The notes under the pieces are model-generated. The model saw nothing but the letters and a program-made list of their open reading frames with translations. It was not told the DNA's origin and searched no databases. A DNA stretch of 64,000 nucleotides from Candidatus Omnitrophica bacterium UBA6233. Its GTDB lineage: Bacteria; Omnitrophota; Gorgyraeia; Gygaellales; Profunditerraquicolaceae. Every line of letters starts with the position of its first letter. Positions within the stretch are counted from its first letter, which is position 1. The translations under genes and the position numbers were made by a program. This document shows, piece by piece, positions 15,685-25,600 of this stretch. The stretch covers positions 84,315-148,314 of the forward strand of contig DJWJ01000011.1 of the NCBI GenBank assembly GCA_002440965.1, read 5' to 3'.

Positions 15685-16520
15685 TATGGTTTCCTTCTTT
15701 TAACAATAAACTTATTAGAATACCGATTCGGCTTCCTGGTCCTATAGCCCTTAGTAGGCTTACCCCACGGAGTAACCGGATGCGGATTACCTTGCCCGGA
15801 TTTTCCTTCGCCGCCGCCATGCGGATGATCAAAGGGATTCATTGCTAAGCCTCTTGATTGCGGTTTGACGCCCAACCATCTATTCCTGCCCGCCTTACCC
15901 ATATAAATCGCTTCGTGCTCCACATTACCGACCTGGCCAACCGTAGCATGACATTCAAGACTAACTAATCTTACTTCGCCTGAAGGAAGCTTTATATGGG
16001 CAAAATCCCCTTCTTTAGCCATAAGCTGAGCGCTGGAGCCGGCAGAACGAACTATCTGCCCACCTTTGCCTTTGCTTATTTCCAAATTATGAATAAGTGT
16101 TCCGGAAGGCATATGCCTTAGAAGCAAACAATTGCCAATTTGGATTTCCACATCTTTTTGGTTGCTTGAAATAATGGTTTGTCCTACGGATAATCCCACA
16201 GCAGCCAATATATATCTTTTCTCTTTATTCGGATATTCGATAAGAGCTATTCGGCAAGAACGATTTGGATCATACTCAATCGCAATAACCTTTCCCGGAA
16301 TATCAATAATATCTCTTTTAAAATCAACAATTCTCAACATCCTCTTATGTCCGCCGCCGCGATGCCTGGAAGTTATTCTTCCGTAAGAATTCCTGCCGCC
16401 GGACTTCTTCAAAGGAAGCAACAAGGATTTTTCCGGGGTATTTTTAGTAATTTCCGCAAAATCCGGGCCAGTCATATGCCTGCGCGAGGGTGTTGTCGGT
16501 TTAAAATATTTAAGTCCCAT
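15684..16520 (-). CDS. rplB: 50S ribosomal protein L2
   Basis: The 278-residue L2 has RNSYGRITSRHRGGGHKR in the N-terminal part, an SH3-like middle, and the C-terminal GVKPQSRGLAMNPFDHPHGG peptidyltransferase-centre motif, including the conserved histidine of HPHGGGEG. L2 is required for subunit association and peptidyl transfer. Length is normal. Confidence 0.99.
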   Translation of the reverse strand: MGLKYFKPTTPSRRHMTGPDFAEITKNTPEKSLLLPLKKSGGRNSYGRITSRHRGGGHKRMLRIVDFKRDIIDIPGKVIAIEYDPNRSCRIALIEYPNKEKRYILAAVGLSVGQTIISSNQKDVEIQIGNCLLLRHMPSGTLIHNLEISKGKGGQIVRSAGSSAQLMAKEGDFAHIKLPSGEVRLVSLECHATVGQVGNVEHEAIYMGKAGRNRWLGVKPQSRGLAMNPFDHPHGGGEGKSGQGNPHPVTPWGKPTKGYRTRKPNRYSNKFIVKRRKP

Positions 16521-16524
16521 AATA

Positions 16525-16803
16525 TTAAGCTACCTCTATCTTTTGCCCTGCTATTAAAGTCACCACTGCTTTCTTTTTGTCAGCGGTCCTACCTAATTGA
16601 TGACGCACCCTTTTTAATTTCCCAAAGGAAATAAATGTATTTACATGTTTAACTTTTACTTTGTAAAGCTGCTCTACGGCGTGCTTGATCTGAATCTTAT
16701 TAGCCTTGATATCAACAATAAAAAGATACCTGGAATTAGGCTCATACACTGTTGACTTCTCGGTACGAATCAAAGATTTAATTATATCTTGTGAATAATT
16801 CAT
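16525..16803 (-). CDS. rplW: 50S ribosomal protein L23
   Basis: The 92-residue L23 has the IIKSLIRTEKSTVYEPNSRY start and the VEQLYKVKVKHVNTFIS core. It lies at the tunnel exit and docks SRP and trigger factor. It overlaps rplD by 4 nt. Confidence 0.97.
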   Translation of the reverse strand: MNYSQDIIKSLIRTEKSTVYEPNSRYLFIVDIKANKIQIKHAVEQLYKVKVKHVNTFISFGKLKRVRHQLGRTADKKKAVVTLIAGQKIEVA

Positions 16804-17453
16804 TTTTTAAGCCTGTTAGTAAGTTGAGTTAAACCGTCTTTGGTAATAACTAATTTTTTATGCGCTAAAACTTCGTAAACATTGGTATCTGTAGCCAGGG
16901 TAAATTTCAGGAAATCAATATTCCTTAAAGCCAGTTTCTCATCCCCGGTGGACTTATCCAGCAGGAAGAGCACACGAGATGATTTTTTATCTTTGGAACT
17001 GTTTATTTTAAGGTTAGTAAATAATTTCATTGCTTCTTTGGTTTTGGAATTTTCCAATTTAAACTCATCCAAAACTATCAAATTATTTTCTTTTACTTTA
17101 GCGTTAAGACTGGATTTTAAAGCTACATTTTTGATTTTATCCGGTAAGGTATAAGAAAAATCTCTCGGATGCGGACCAAACACTACGCCACCATGTCTCC
17201 ATAGCGGAGAACGAGTCGAACCTACGCGGGCCCGGCCTGTCCCTTTTTGCTTCCAGGGCTTCTTACCGCCACCGGAGACCTCGCCTCTAGTTTTGGTCGC
17301 AGCCAAACCCTTGCGCTGATTAGCCCGATAAGCAGTAACAGCCTGGTAAATAGCTTCGGAATTTATTATACCGTCAAATACAGAAGTATTCAGCTTTATA
17401 CTGTCTACTTCTTTGCCTTGTGCGTTATATATAGGTAAGGTTATGGTTTCCAT
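16800..17453 (-). CDS. rplD: 50S ribosomal protein L4
   Basis: The 217-residue L4 has the TRGEVSGGGKKPWKQKGTGR extended loop that lines the exit tunnel, followed by STRSPLWRHGGVVFGPHPR. In E. coli L4 represses the S10 operon via a leader before rpsJ; no such leader is visible here because rpsJ follows tuf by only 4 nt. Confidence 0.98.
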   Translation of the reverse strand: METITLPIYNAQGKEVDSIKLNTSVFDGIINSEAIYQAVTAYRANQRKGLAATKTRGEVSGGGKKPWKQKGTGRARVGSTRSPLWRHGGVVFGPHPRDFSYTLPDKIKNVALKSSLNAKVKENNLIVLDEFKLENSKTKEAMKLFTNLKINSSKDKKSSRVLFLLDKSTGDEKLALRNIDFLKFTLATDTNVYEVLAHKKLVITKDGLTQLTNRLKK

Positions 17454-17455
17454 TT

Positions 17456-18112
17456 TTATTTTTTAGCCCCTTTTGCCTTTGCCGGTTCTTTTTTAGGGGT
17501 AGTTTTTCTTTTTATAGCTGTTTTAACAATAACATAACCGTTTTTAAATCCTGGCACCGCTCCCTTAATTAAAAGTATATTGTTTTCCGCGTCAATTTTT
17601 ACAATCTTTAAATTCTGCGTAGTTACTTGTATAGCACCCATATGTCCGGCCATATGATGGCCTCTAAAAACTCTTCCGGGAGTAGTAGTTGAACCGACTG
17701 AACCTACGCGTCGACGCGAAGTCGAACCATGAGTCATCGGTCCACCATGCCAATGCCAACGTTTCATGCCACCCTGAAAACCTTTACCGATAGAAGTTCC
17801 GGTTACATCCACAAAATCCCCTTCGGCAAATATACCCACCTTAAGATCTTCACCTACTTTATATTCTTTGCCAGCATCCTTCGGTAATTCTCTGATTATT
17901 TTACGTCCGTGTATGTTCAACTTTTTAAAATAACCTGCCTGCGGTTTTTTTAAATTCTTCTCTTTAGCAAGGTCAAATCCAACCTGAATACTTTTTTCAT
18001 TAATGGCTAACACCGGACAAGGACCAGCCTCAATAGCAGTAACACTTACCAAGGATCCATCCTCGGCAAAAATTTGTGTCATGCCAATTTTTTTGCCTAA
18101 TAAAGCGCTCAT
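17456..18112 (-). CDS. rplC: 50S ribosomal protein L3
   Basis: The 218-residue L3 starts MSALLGKKIGMTQIFAEDGS. The loop GKGFQGGMKRWHWHGGPMTH and the GHMGAIQVTTQNLKIVKID block are typical. It reaches into the peptidyltransferase centre. The end bears a Lys/Ala/Pro-rich tail (KEPAKAKGAKK) like that of S13. It overlaps rpsJ by 4 nt. Confidence 0.98.
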   Translation of the reverse strand: MSALLGKKIGMTQIFAEDGSLVSVTAIEAGPCPVLAINEKSIQVGFDLAKEKNLKKPQAGYFKKLNIHGRKIIRELPKDAGKEYKVGEDLKVGIFAEGDFVDVTGTSIGKGFQGGMKRWHWHGGPMTHGSTSRRRVGSVGSTTTPGRVFRGHHMAGHMGAIQVTTQNLKIVKIDAENNILLIKGAVPGFKNGYVIVKTAIKRKTTPKKEPAKAKGAKK

Positions 18113-18417
18113 TTTATCTCAACATCCACCCCTGCGGGCAGGTTTAACTTCCTTAATGAATCAATCGTCTTAGCTGTTGGTTCGAATATATCGATGAGCC
18201 TCTTATGTGTGGATAAATCGAACTGTTCGCGGGACTTCTTGTCAATGACCGGAGAACGCAAAACCGTATAGATCTCGCGCCTGGTCGGAAGCGGAACCGG
18301 GCCGGCGATTTTGGCGCCGGTCCGTTTCACTGTTTCAACAATCTCCAAGACCGCCTGGTCCAAGAGACGATGATCGTAAGCTTTTAGTTTTATACGTATC
18401 TTTTGTGCGACTGACAT
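18109..18417 (-). CDS. rpsJ: 30S ribosomal protein S10 (NusE)
   Basis: The 102-residue S10 has IRIKLKAYDHRLLDQAVLEI, the GPVPLPTRREIYTVLRSP loop and the terminal PAGVDVEIK. It is both a 30S head protein and the NusE antitermination factor that partners NusG and NusB. Translated 4 nt after tuf. Confidence 0.99.
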   Translation of the reverse strand: MSVAQKIRIKLKAYDHRLLDQAVLEIVETVKRTGAKIAGPVPLPTRREIYTVLRSPVIDKKSREQFDLSTHKRLIDIFEPTAKTIDSLRKLNLPAGVDVEIK

Positions 18418-18421
18418 ATTC

Positions 18422-19627
18422 TTAAGCGATAATCTCCGTAACTACGCCTGCGCCTACGGTATGGCCGCCTTCGCGAATAGCGAAACGCGATTCCTTTTCC
18501 ATGGCTATAGGTGTAATCAACTCAACATCTAAATTAACATTATCTCCGGGCATAACCATTTCCACTCCGGTCGGTAAAGTAACGTTTCCGGTAACATCGG
18601 TCGTGCGGAAATAGAATTGCGGCCTGTAACCTTTAAAGAATGGCGTATGCCTTCCACCTTCTTCTTTGGTCAGTATATACACCTGAGCCTTGAACTTAGT
18701 ATGTGGAGTAATCGACTTAGGAGCAGCAATAACCATACCACGTTCAATATCGTTCTTTTCAACACCTCTTAATAACAATCCGACATTGTCTCCGGCTTGT
18801 CCTTCATCCAAAAGCTTACGGAACATTTCAATTCCGGTAACTACGGATTTCTTTACTTCCGGTCTTAAACCTATGATCTCAACTTCTTCGCTAAGTTTAA
18901 CTTTGCCACGTTCAATTCTTCCGGTGGCAACCGTACCTCTACCTTCGATACTAAATACGTCTTCAACTGCCATCAAAAGCGGTTTATCCAAGTCTCTAAC
19001 CGGCAAAGGAATAAAATCATCACAAGCTTTGATTAAATCTAAAATCGGTTTGCAATCTGCCGATGTCGGATCACTTGCCCCGGCTAAAGCCTTAGAAGCA
19101 CTCCCGCGGATAATCGGAGTTTTATCTCCGGGATACCCGTACTTAGTAAGCAATTCCCTAACTTCCATTTCCACCAAATCCAAAAGTTCATTATCTGTAA
19201 CTAAATCTACTTTATTTAAGAACACAACCATTGAAGGCACGTTAACCTGTCTAGCTAAAAGAATATGCTCTCTGGTTTGAGGCATAGGGCCGTCAGCAGC
19301 CGAAACCACTAAAATAGCGCCATCCATTTGAGCGGCGCCGGTAATCATATTCTTGATGTAATCGGCGTGACCGGGGCAATCGATATGCGCATAGTGGCGG
19401 GAATCTGATTCGTATTCAACGTGAGCAACCGAAATAGTAACGGTCTTGGTATCATCTCTCACTGTTCCACCTTTAGCAATATCAGCATAAGCCTTGGCCG
19501 TTGCTTTACCCAACTTAGCCGAAACATTAACAATAGCAGCAGTCAATGTGGTTTTACCATGATCAATATGCCCGATAGTTCCGATATTAACATGTGGCTT
19601 ACTTCTTACAAATTTATCTTTAGCCAT
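18422..19627 (-). CDS. tuf: Translation elongation factor EF-Tu
   Basis: The 401-residue GTPase carries aminoacyl-tRNA to the ribosome. The G1 motif GHIDHGKT is at residues 19-26, the DCPGHADY switch II is present, and NKVDLV is the G4 motif. The C-terminal barrel has the TGNVTLPTGVEMVMPGDN segment. Two beta domains follow the G domain in usual order. Only one tuf is seen in the window. A GGAGGAAGAAAA-type ribosome-binding site precedes the ATG. Confidence 0.99.
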   Translation of the reverse strand: MAKDKFVRSKPHVNIGTIGHIDHGKTTLTAAIVNVSAKLGKATAKAYADIAKGGTVRDDTKTVTISVAHVEYESDSRHYAHIDCPGHADYIKNMITGAAQMDGAILVVSAADGPMPQTREHILLARQVNVPSMVVFLNKVDLVTDNELLDLVEMEVRELLTKYGYPGDKTPIIRGSASKALAGASDPTSADCKPILDLIKACDDFIPLPVRDLDKPLLMAVEDVFSIEGRGTVATGRIERGKVKLSEEVEIIGLRPEVKKSVVTGIEMFRKLLDEGQAGDNVGLLLRGVEKNDIERGMVIAAPKSITPHTKFKAQVYILTKEEGGRHTPFFKGYRPQFYFRTTDVTGNVTLPTGVEMVMPGDNVNLDVELITPIAMEKESRFAIREGGHTVGAGVVTEIIA

Positions 19628-19647
19628 TTTTTCTTCCTCCTGTTTTT

Positions 19648-21750
19648 TTAACGAAAACTTTTTCTTGTTGAACCAGTAGCTGCGAAGCCAGTAACAATTT
19701 TTTCTGCTATATGTGCAGGCACTTCGCTGTAAAACGAAGGCTCCATTGTATAGGATGCGCGGCCTTGTGTCAAGGATCTTATTATAGTTGCATAGTTAAA
19801 AACTTCAGCTAATGGAATGTTCGCTCGAATGGTTCTTAAGTTAAGCCGCTGGGCTAAGGAAATTATTTTTGCCCGTCGAGAACTTAAATCTCCAATGACC
19901 TGGCCCATAAATTCTTCCGGAACGACTACTTCCATATCCATGATCGGTTCCAATAAAACCGGATGACCATTTTTTAATCCGTCATTAAATGCAAGCGATC
20001 CGGCCATTTGAAACGCGAGTTCCGATGAGTCAACTTCATGGTAAGATCCATCAACTAAAGTGACATGAATATCAGTAACAGGATACCCTGCTAATACTCC
20101 TGATTTAGCCGCGCCAAAGACTCCCTGCTTGACTGCTGGAATATATTCGCGCGGAATCGCGCCGCTTTTAATTTTATCTTCAAAGGTTATACCTGTGCCG
20201 GGAGTTTCCTGCGGAGCCATCTCAACAACACAGTGTCCATATTGTCCGCGGCCACCGGATTGAGATATAAATTTTCCCACAGATCTTACCTTTTTAGTCA
20301 TAGTTTCCCGATAGGCAACTTGCGGTTGACCTACTTGTGCAGCTACATTAAATTCACGCAAGATTCTATCGATTATAATTTCCAAATGCAATTGTCCCAT
20401 ACCAGCAATAAGAGTTTGACCTGTTTCTTGATTGTAGGTAACCCTAAAAGACGGATCCTCATCTTCAAGTTTATGCAAAGCTAAACCTAATTTTTCTTGA
20501 GCGTCTTTGGATGTAGGCTCAATTGCCTGTTGGATAACCGGTTCGGGAAAACGCATTGCTTCCAGTAAAATCATATTATTTTCAGTACAAAGCGTGTCTC
20601 CGGTTTTTGTATCTTTTAACCCAACCGCAGCGGCAATTTCACCACAAGAAACACTCTCCACAACTTCCTGATGGTTAGCGTGCATCTTCACAATCTTGGT
20701 AACTCTTTCCCGTTCTCTTTTCGAAGCATTATATATATAGGAACCGGCAGTCAAAACTCCGGAATAAACGCGAATATAATATATTTTTCCGACATAAGGA
20801 TCCGTGGCTACTTTAAAGCACAGGGCGCAAAAAGGAGACTTTTCCGAAGCCTTGATCTCTTCGAACTCTCCGGTTTCAGGATTCGTTCCTTTAATCGGGG
20901 GCAAATCAATTGGCGAAGGCAGATAATCTTTGACCGCATCCAAAACCAACTGCACGCCTTTATTTTTAAATGAAGACCCGCAAAGTACCGGAACAAATTT
21001 ATTGGCTATAACTCCCTTTCTAATCGCAGCTTTTAATGTAGCTGCGGGAATCGCTTTACCATGCAAATAATCTTCCATTATCGCATCATCTACCTCGGCA
21101 ATCCTCTCTAACATTACCGTCCGCTGCTTTTCTACTTCCGGCATTGCTTCGGCAGGAATTTCCTTAATCTCAATATCTTTTCCTAATTCATCCTTATAAT
21201 AAACAAGTTTCATTTCGACTAAATCAATTATTCCTTTGAAATTCGCATCCTTACCAAAAGGAAGTTGAATAGGAGCAGCATTTGTTCCTAATCTCTTATG
21301 CATCTGGTCGATAGCCTCTAAGAAATTCGCTCCGACTCTATCCATCTTATTCACAAAAGCTATCCTGGGAACACCATAGCGATCTGCCTGACGCCAAACT
21401 GTTTCAGATTGCGGCTCAACTCCCCCTACGCCGCAGAACACCACTACTGCTCCGTCTAAAACTTTTAACGATCTTTCTACTTCAATCGTAAAATCAACGT
21501 GGCCGGGAGTATCGATTAAATTAATATGAATATCCTTCCAGGTACAAGTAGTCGCAGCAGATGTAATAGTAATTCCTCTCTCCTGCTCCTGCACCATCCA
21601 ATCCATAGTTGCTGCACCATCGTGAACTTCACCAATCTTATAGTTCCTGCCGGTATAAAAAAGCACGCGCTCGCTGGTCGTGGTCTTTCCGGCATCGATG
21701 TGCGCGATGATCCCGATATTCCTAATTTTATCTAAAGATATTTTTTCCAT
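19648..21750 (-). CDS. fusA: Translation elongation factor EF-G
   Basis: The 700-residue translocase GTPase has G1 AHIDAGKTTT (residues 16-25), DTPGHVDFT, NKMDRVGAN and the five-domain EF-G layout, through domain IV (GQYGHCVVEMAP, GSYHEVDSSELAF) to a FYSEVPAHIAEKI end. The frame is open 60 nt further upstream, but that extension would overlap rpsG. The ATG at 21750 has an AGGTGG ribosome-binding site and gives the family start MEKISLDKIRNIGI. It lies 4 nt after rpsG. Confidence 0.98.
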   Translation of the reverse strand: MEKISLDKIRNIGIIAHIDAGKTTTSERVLFYTGRNYKIGEVHDGAATMDWMVQEQERGITITSAATTCTWKDIHINLIDTPGHVDFTIEVERSLKVLDGAVVVFCGVGGVEPQSETVWRQADRYGVPRIAFVNKMDRVGANFLEAIDQMHKRLGTNAAPIQLPFGKDANFKGIIDLVEMKLVYYKDELGKDIEIKEIPAEAMPEVEKQRTVMLERIAEVDDAIMEDYLHGKAIPAATLKAAIRKGVIANKFVPVLCGSSFKNKGVQLVLDAVKDYLPSPIDLPPIKGTNPETGEFEEIKASEKSPFCALCFKVATDPYVGKIYYIRVYSGVLTAGSYIYNASKRERERVTKIVKMHANHQEVVESVSCGEIAAAVGLKDTKTGDTLCTENNMILLEAMRFPEPVIQQAIEPTSKDAQEKLGLALHKLEDEDPSFRVTYNQETGQTLIAGMGQLHLEIIIDRILREFNVAAQVGQPQVAYRETMTKKVRSVGKFISQSGGRGQYGHCVVEMAPQETPGTGITFEDKIKSGAIPREYIPAVKQGVFGAAKSGVLAGYPVTDIHVTLVDGSYHEVDSSELAFQMAGSLAFNDGLKNGHPVLLEPIMDMEVVVPEEFMGQVIGDLSSRRAKIISLAQRLNLRTIRANIPLAEVFNYATIIRSLTQGRASYTMEPSFYSEVPAHIAEKIVTGFAATGSTRKSFR

Positions 21751-21754
21751 TAAT

Positions 21755-22225
21755 TTACCACCTAAAATGAGCAAAAGCCTTATTCGACTCAGCCATCTTA
21801 TGCGTATCATCTCTCTTCTTTATAACCGAACCTTCACCCTTGTAAGCTGCGATAATCTCTTCAGCCAGCTTTTGGTCCATTGGCCTTCCTTTTTTATTCT
21901 GAGCAAAGTCTCTTATCCAACGTAAGGCAATCGACGTACCTCTTTCCTGACGTACCTCAATAGGAACCTGATAAGTCGCGCCACCTACACGCCGAGGTTT
22001 TACTTCCAGGCGCGGGCGCGCATTATCCAAAGCCTTGTAAAAAACTTTCAAGATATCCTGCTCGTTAAGATTCTTTTTTACGATCTCAAAGGCGCCGTAA
22101 ACAATTTTTTCGGCAGTTGCCTTTTTACCTTCAAGCATAACCATATTCACAAACTTTGCCACAATCTTACTCTTAAGTTTTGGGTCTGGCAATATTACTT
22201 TTTCCTGAGCTTTTCTTCTTCTCAT
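21755..22225 (-). CDS. rpsG: 30S ribosomal protein S7
   Basis: The 156-residue S7 starts MRRRKAQEKVILPDPKLKSK. It has the NARPRLEVKPRRVGGATYQV beta-hairpin and the ALRWIRDFAQNKKG helix, and ends with an HKMAESNKAFAHFRW tail. It organises the 30S head at the E site. Normal length; str-operon order rpsL-rpsG-fusA. Confidence 0.99.
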   Translation of the reverse strand: MRRRKAQEKVILPDPKLKSKIVAKFVNMVMLEGKKATAEKIVYGAFEIVKKNLNEQDILKVFYKALDNARPRLEVKPRRVGGATYQVPIEVRQERGTSIALRWIRDFAQNKKGRPMDQKLAEEIIAAYKGEGSVIKKRDDTHKMAESNKAFAHFRW

Positions 22226-22258
22226 TATAATCTTTCCTTTATTACTAGTTAAGCGTTA

Positions 22259-22642
22259 CTATTTTGTGCCTTCTTTCGGTCTCTTGGCTCCGTACTTTGA
22301 ACGCCCTCTTCTTCTGGCATTTACTCCAACCGCATCCAGCGTGCCTCTTACAATATGATACCTTACACCAGGTAAATCCTTGACCCTGCCACCTCTGACT
22401 AAAACTATGGAATGCTCTTGGAGGTTATGTCCTTCACCAGGTATATAAGCAGTTACTTCAATTCCGGTAGTAAGCCTAACCCTGGCAATTTTACGCAAAG
22501 CGGAGTTTGGTTTCTTAGGAGTCATGGTACGCACCTGCAAACAAACACCTCTGCGCTGCGGGCAAGCCTTTAACGCAGGCGATTTACTCTTTTTCTTTTT
22601 GGATATTCTACCGAGCCTGATTAACTGCGAAATTGTTGGCAT
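22259..22642 (-). CDS. rpsL: 30S ribosomal protein S12
   Basis: The 127-residue decoding-site protein has the conserved PKKPNSALRKIARVRLT with Lys at the streptomycin-related position, and the GRVKDLPGVRYHIVRG loop. A Lys residue at both usual streptomycin-determinant sites suggests the sensitive form, as known from E. coli K43 and K88 equivalents; the phenotype is inference. Confidence 0.98.
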   Translation of the reverse strand: MPTISQLIRLGRISKKKKSKSPALKACPQRRGVCLQVRTMTPKKPNSALRKIARVRLTTGIEVTAYIPGEGHNLQEHSIVLVRGGRVKDLPGVRYHIVRGTLDAVGVNARRRGRSKYGAKRPKEGTK

Positions 22643-22646
22643 ATGT

Positions 22647-25600
22647 TTACTTTTTCTCCTCTTTAGAAGTCTTTACAACTTCTATATCCTGATGATCATG
22701 AAAGCCTGTTCCCGCCGGAATAAGATGCCCAACGATAACATTCTCTTTTAATCCAAACAATTCATCGCGCTTACCGCTGGTAGCAGCTTCGGTAAGCACG
22801 CGGGTTGTCTCCTGGAAGCTGGCTGCAGAAATAAAACTTTCCGTAGTCAAAGATGCTTTGGTTATACCTAACAAAAGCGGAGTAGCTACCGCGGGTTTTC
22901 CTCCTTTTTTAACAACCTTGGAGTTTTCTTTCTGGAATACCCATTTATCGACCTGTTGCGTCGCTAAAAATTCGGTATCCCCCGGATCTTCAACACGGAT
23001 TTTCTTTAACATTTGCCGGATAATTAATTCAATATGCTTATCATTTATCCGCACACCCTGCAGACGGTAAACCTCCTGCACTTCATTAACTAAATATTCC
23101 TGCAAGACTTTATCTCCGCAGACGCGTAAAATATCCTGTAAAACCACCGGTCCGTCAGTTAATTGCTGTCCGGCATCAACTCTATCGCCTTTATAAACAT
23201 TGGGATGCTTGCCGTGCGGAATTACATATTCTCTCTGCATACCGGTAGTTGACTTTACGATAATTACACGTTGGCCTTTTTTAGTTTCGCCAAACTCCAC
23301 AAAACCATCAATTTCACTGATAATGGCCGGGTCTTTAGGACGCCTGGCTTCGAATAATTCGGCAACACGCGGAAGACCTCCGGTAATATCCCTGGTTTTA
23401 ACTACCATACGGGGTATCTTGGCTAACAAATCACCGCCGCCAACTGCTTGTCCGTCTTTAACCATAATATGGGCGCCAATCGGAATAGGATATATCCCGG
23501 CAACTTCTTTAGCTTCATCCAAAATGACAATCTGAGGATGAAACTCCTGTTTATGTTCAACCACGACGCGCTCAGTAAGCTTGGTAACCGGATTAAGTTC
23601 TTCCTTGATTGAAATGTTTTCCTTCAAGTCTTCATATTTTACGGTACCGGAAACCTCGGTCAAAACCGGTAAGGTATAAGGATCCCAATGAATAAAGACT
23701 ACATCCTTAACCAGTTCTCCTCCGTCAGCAACATTAATAAAAGCGCCTTGGGGAACCGAGAAACGCTCTAATTCTCTACCTTGCTTATCATTAATGCTCA
23801 AGAAACCATTCCTATTCAAAACGATAAATTCTTTATTCTTGGAAACTGTCCTTAAATTATGATATTTCAATATACCTTTATTTTTCGCTTTAATGAATGA
23901 TTGTTCGACTTTTCTGGATGCGGTCCCGCCGATGTGGAAAGTTCTCATGGTCAGCTGAGTTCCAGGTTCACCGATACTCTGGGCAGCAACCACTCCAACT
24001 GCCTCGCCTAACTCAGCCATTCTACCGGTGGCTAAATTTCTTCCGTAACACTTAGTGCATACCCCTCTTCCGGACTCACAGGTTAAAACGCTGCGAATAC
24101 GTATCTTTTCAATCCCCAGTTTTTCAATCATATCGGCTTTTTCTTCCGGAATTTCTTCTCCTGCCGCAACAATAACCTCATCCGTAATGATATCGACGAT
24201 ATTATCCAGGGCAACACGACCCACTATGCGGTCCTTGAGCGAAACAACTTCCTCATCCCCTTCAATAATCGCCGAAACCGTAATACCATTGAGAGTGCCG
24301 CAATCGTTCTCAGCAACAATTACTTCCTGCGCCACATCAACTAACCTGCGGGTCAAATAACCGGCATCTGCCGTCTTAAGCGCCGTATCTGCCAAACCCT
24401 TGCGGGCGCCATGAGTGGAAATAAAATATTCCAAAACATTCAAGCCTTCGCGGAAGTTAGCCGTAATAGGGCTTTCGATAATTTCACCTGACGGCTTAGC
24501 CATAAGACCACGCATCCCAGCCAACTGCCTAACCTGTAAGCGTGAACCTCTAGCGCCTGAATCTGCCATCATAAATATAGGATTAAAGGAATCCATTCCT
24601 TTAAATAATAAATCTGAGATTTCGTCGGTAGCATGCGTCCAAATATCGATAATCTTGGATTTACGCTCGCTATCGGTAATCACACCGTGGCGATACTGTT
24701 CTTCCACCTTGGCAACCTTCTCCTTGGAATCCTTTAGCACTGCCTGCTTCTCAACCGGAACCTGCAGATCGTCTATGCCGATGGATATCCCTCCGAGCGT
24801 GCCATTTTCAAAACCTATCGTCTTAATATCATCAAGGAGATTGATCAACGCGGTGTGGCCAAATCTCTTATAGGTCTCGACCACAATATCTCCAACCTTA
24901 CCCTTATTCAATTCCTTATTCACAAAACCAAATCCTTTGGGAAGAACCTGATTAAATAATACCCTTCCGACAGTAGTATCGATGATCTGTTTACCCTCAA
25001 TAAATTTCTTTTCATCAAAATCAAAAATACTATCAACTCTTAATTTAATCTTGGCGTGTATTTCAACAGCCTTATCTTCGTAGGCAATTACAACTTCATC
25101 GCTATTAGCGAAAATCATACCTTCGCCCCTTGCGCCGGATTTTTCCTTGGTCAGGTAATACACGCCCAAAATAATGTCTTGCGTAGGCGTTATGATCGGC
25201 CGACCATCAGCGGGAGAAAATACATTGTTAATAGCCAACATCAAAATCTTGGCCTCTAATTGCGATTCTAAAGATAACGGAACGTGCACAGCCATCTGAT
25301 CACCGTCAAAGTCGGCGTTAAAAGCAGTACAAACGAGCGGATGAATCTTGATGGATTTTCCTTCGATTAAAAGCGGCTGGAAAGCCTGAATACCTAGGCG
25401 GTGCAAAGTAGGAGCGCGATTCAATAATACCGGATGATCCTTAATAACTTCATCCAAAATATCCCATACTTCGATTTTGCCGCGTTCAACCATGCGGCGA
25501 GCGCCTTTAATAGTATGCACAAAACCTTTTTCTCTTAATTTTTTGATGATAAATGGCTCGAATAATTCCAAAGCCATCTGTTTAGGCAAACCGCATTCAT

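Noticed and set aside
18690..19280. Long plus-strand open frame inside tuf
   Set aside because: It lies opposite a highly conserved gene and its translation is low-complexity Ser/Leu-rich with no known motif; it is a codon-usage shadow.
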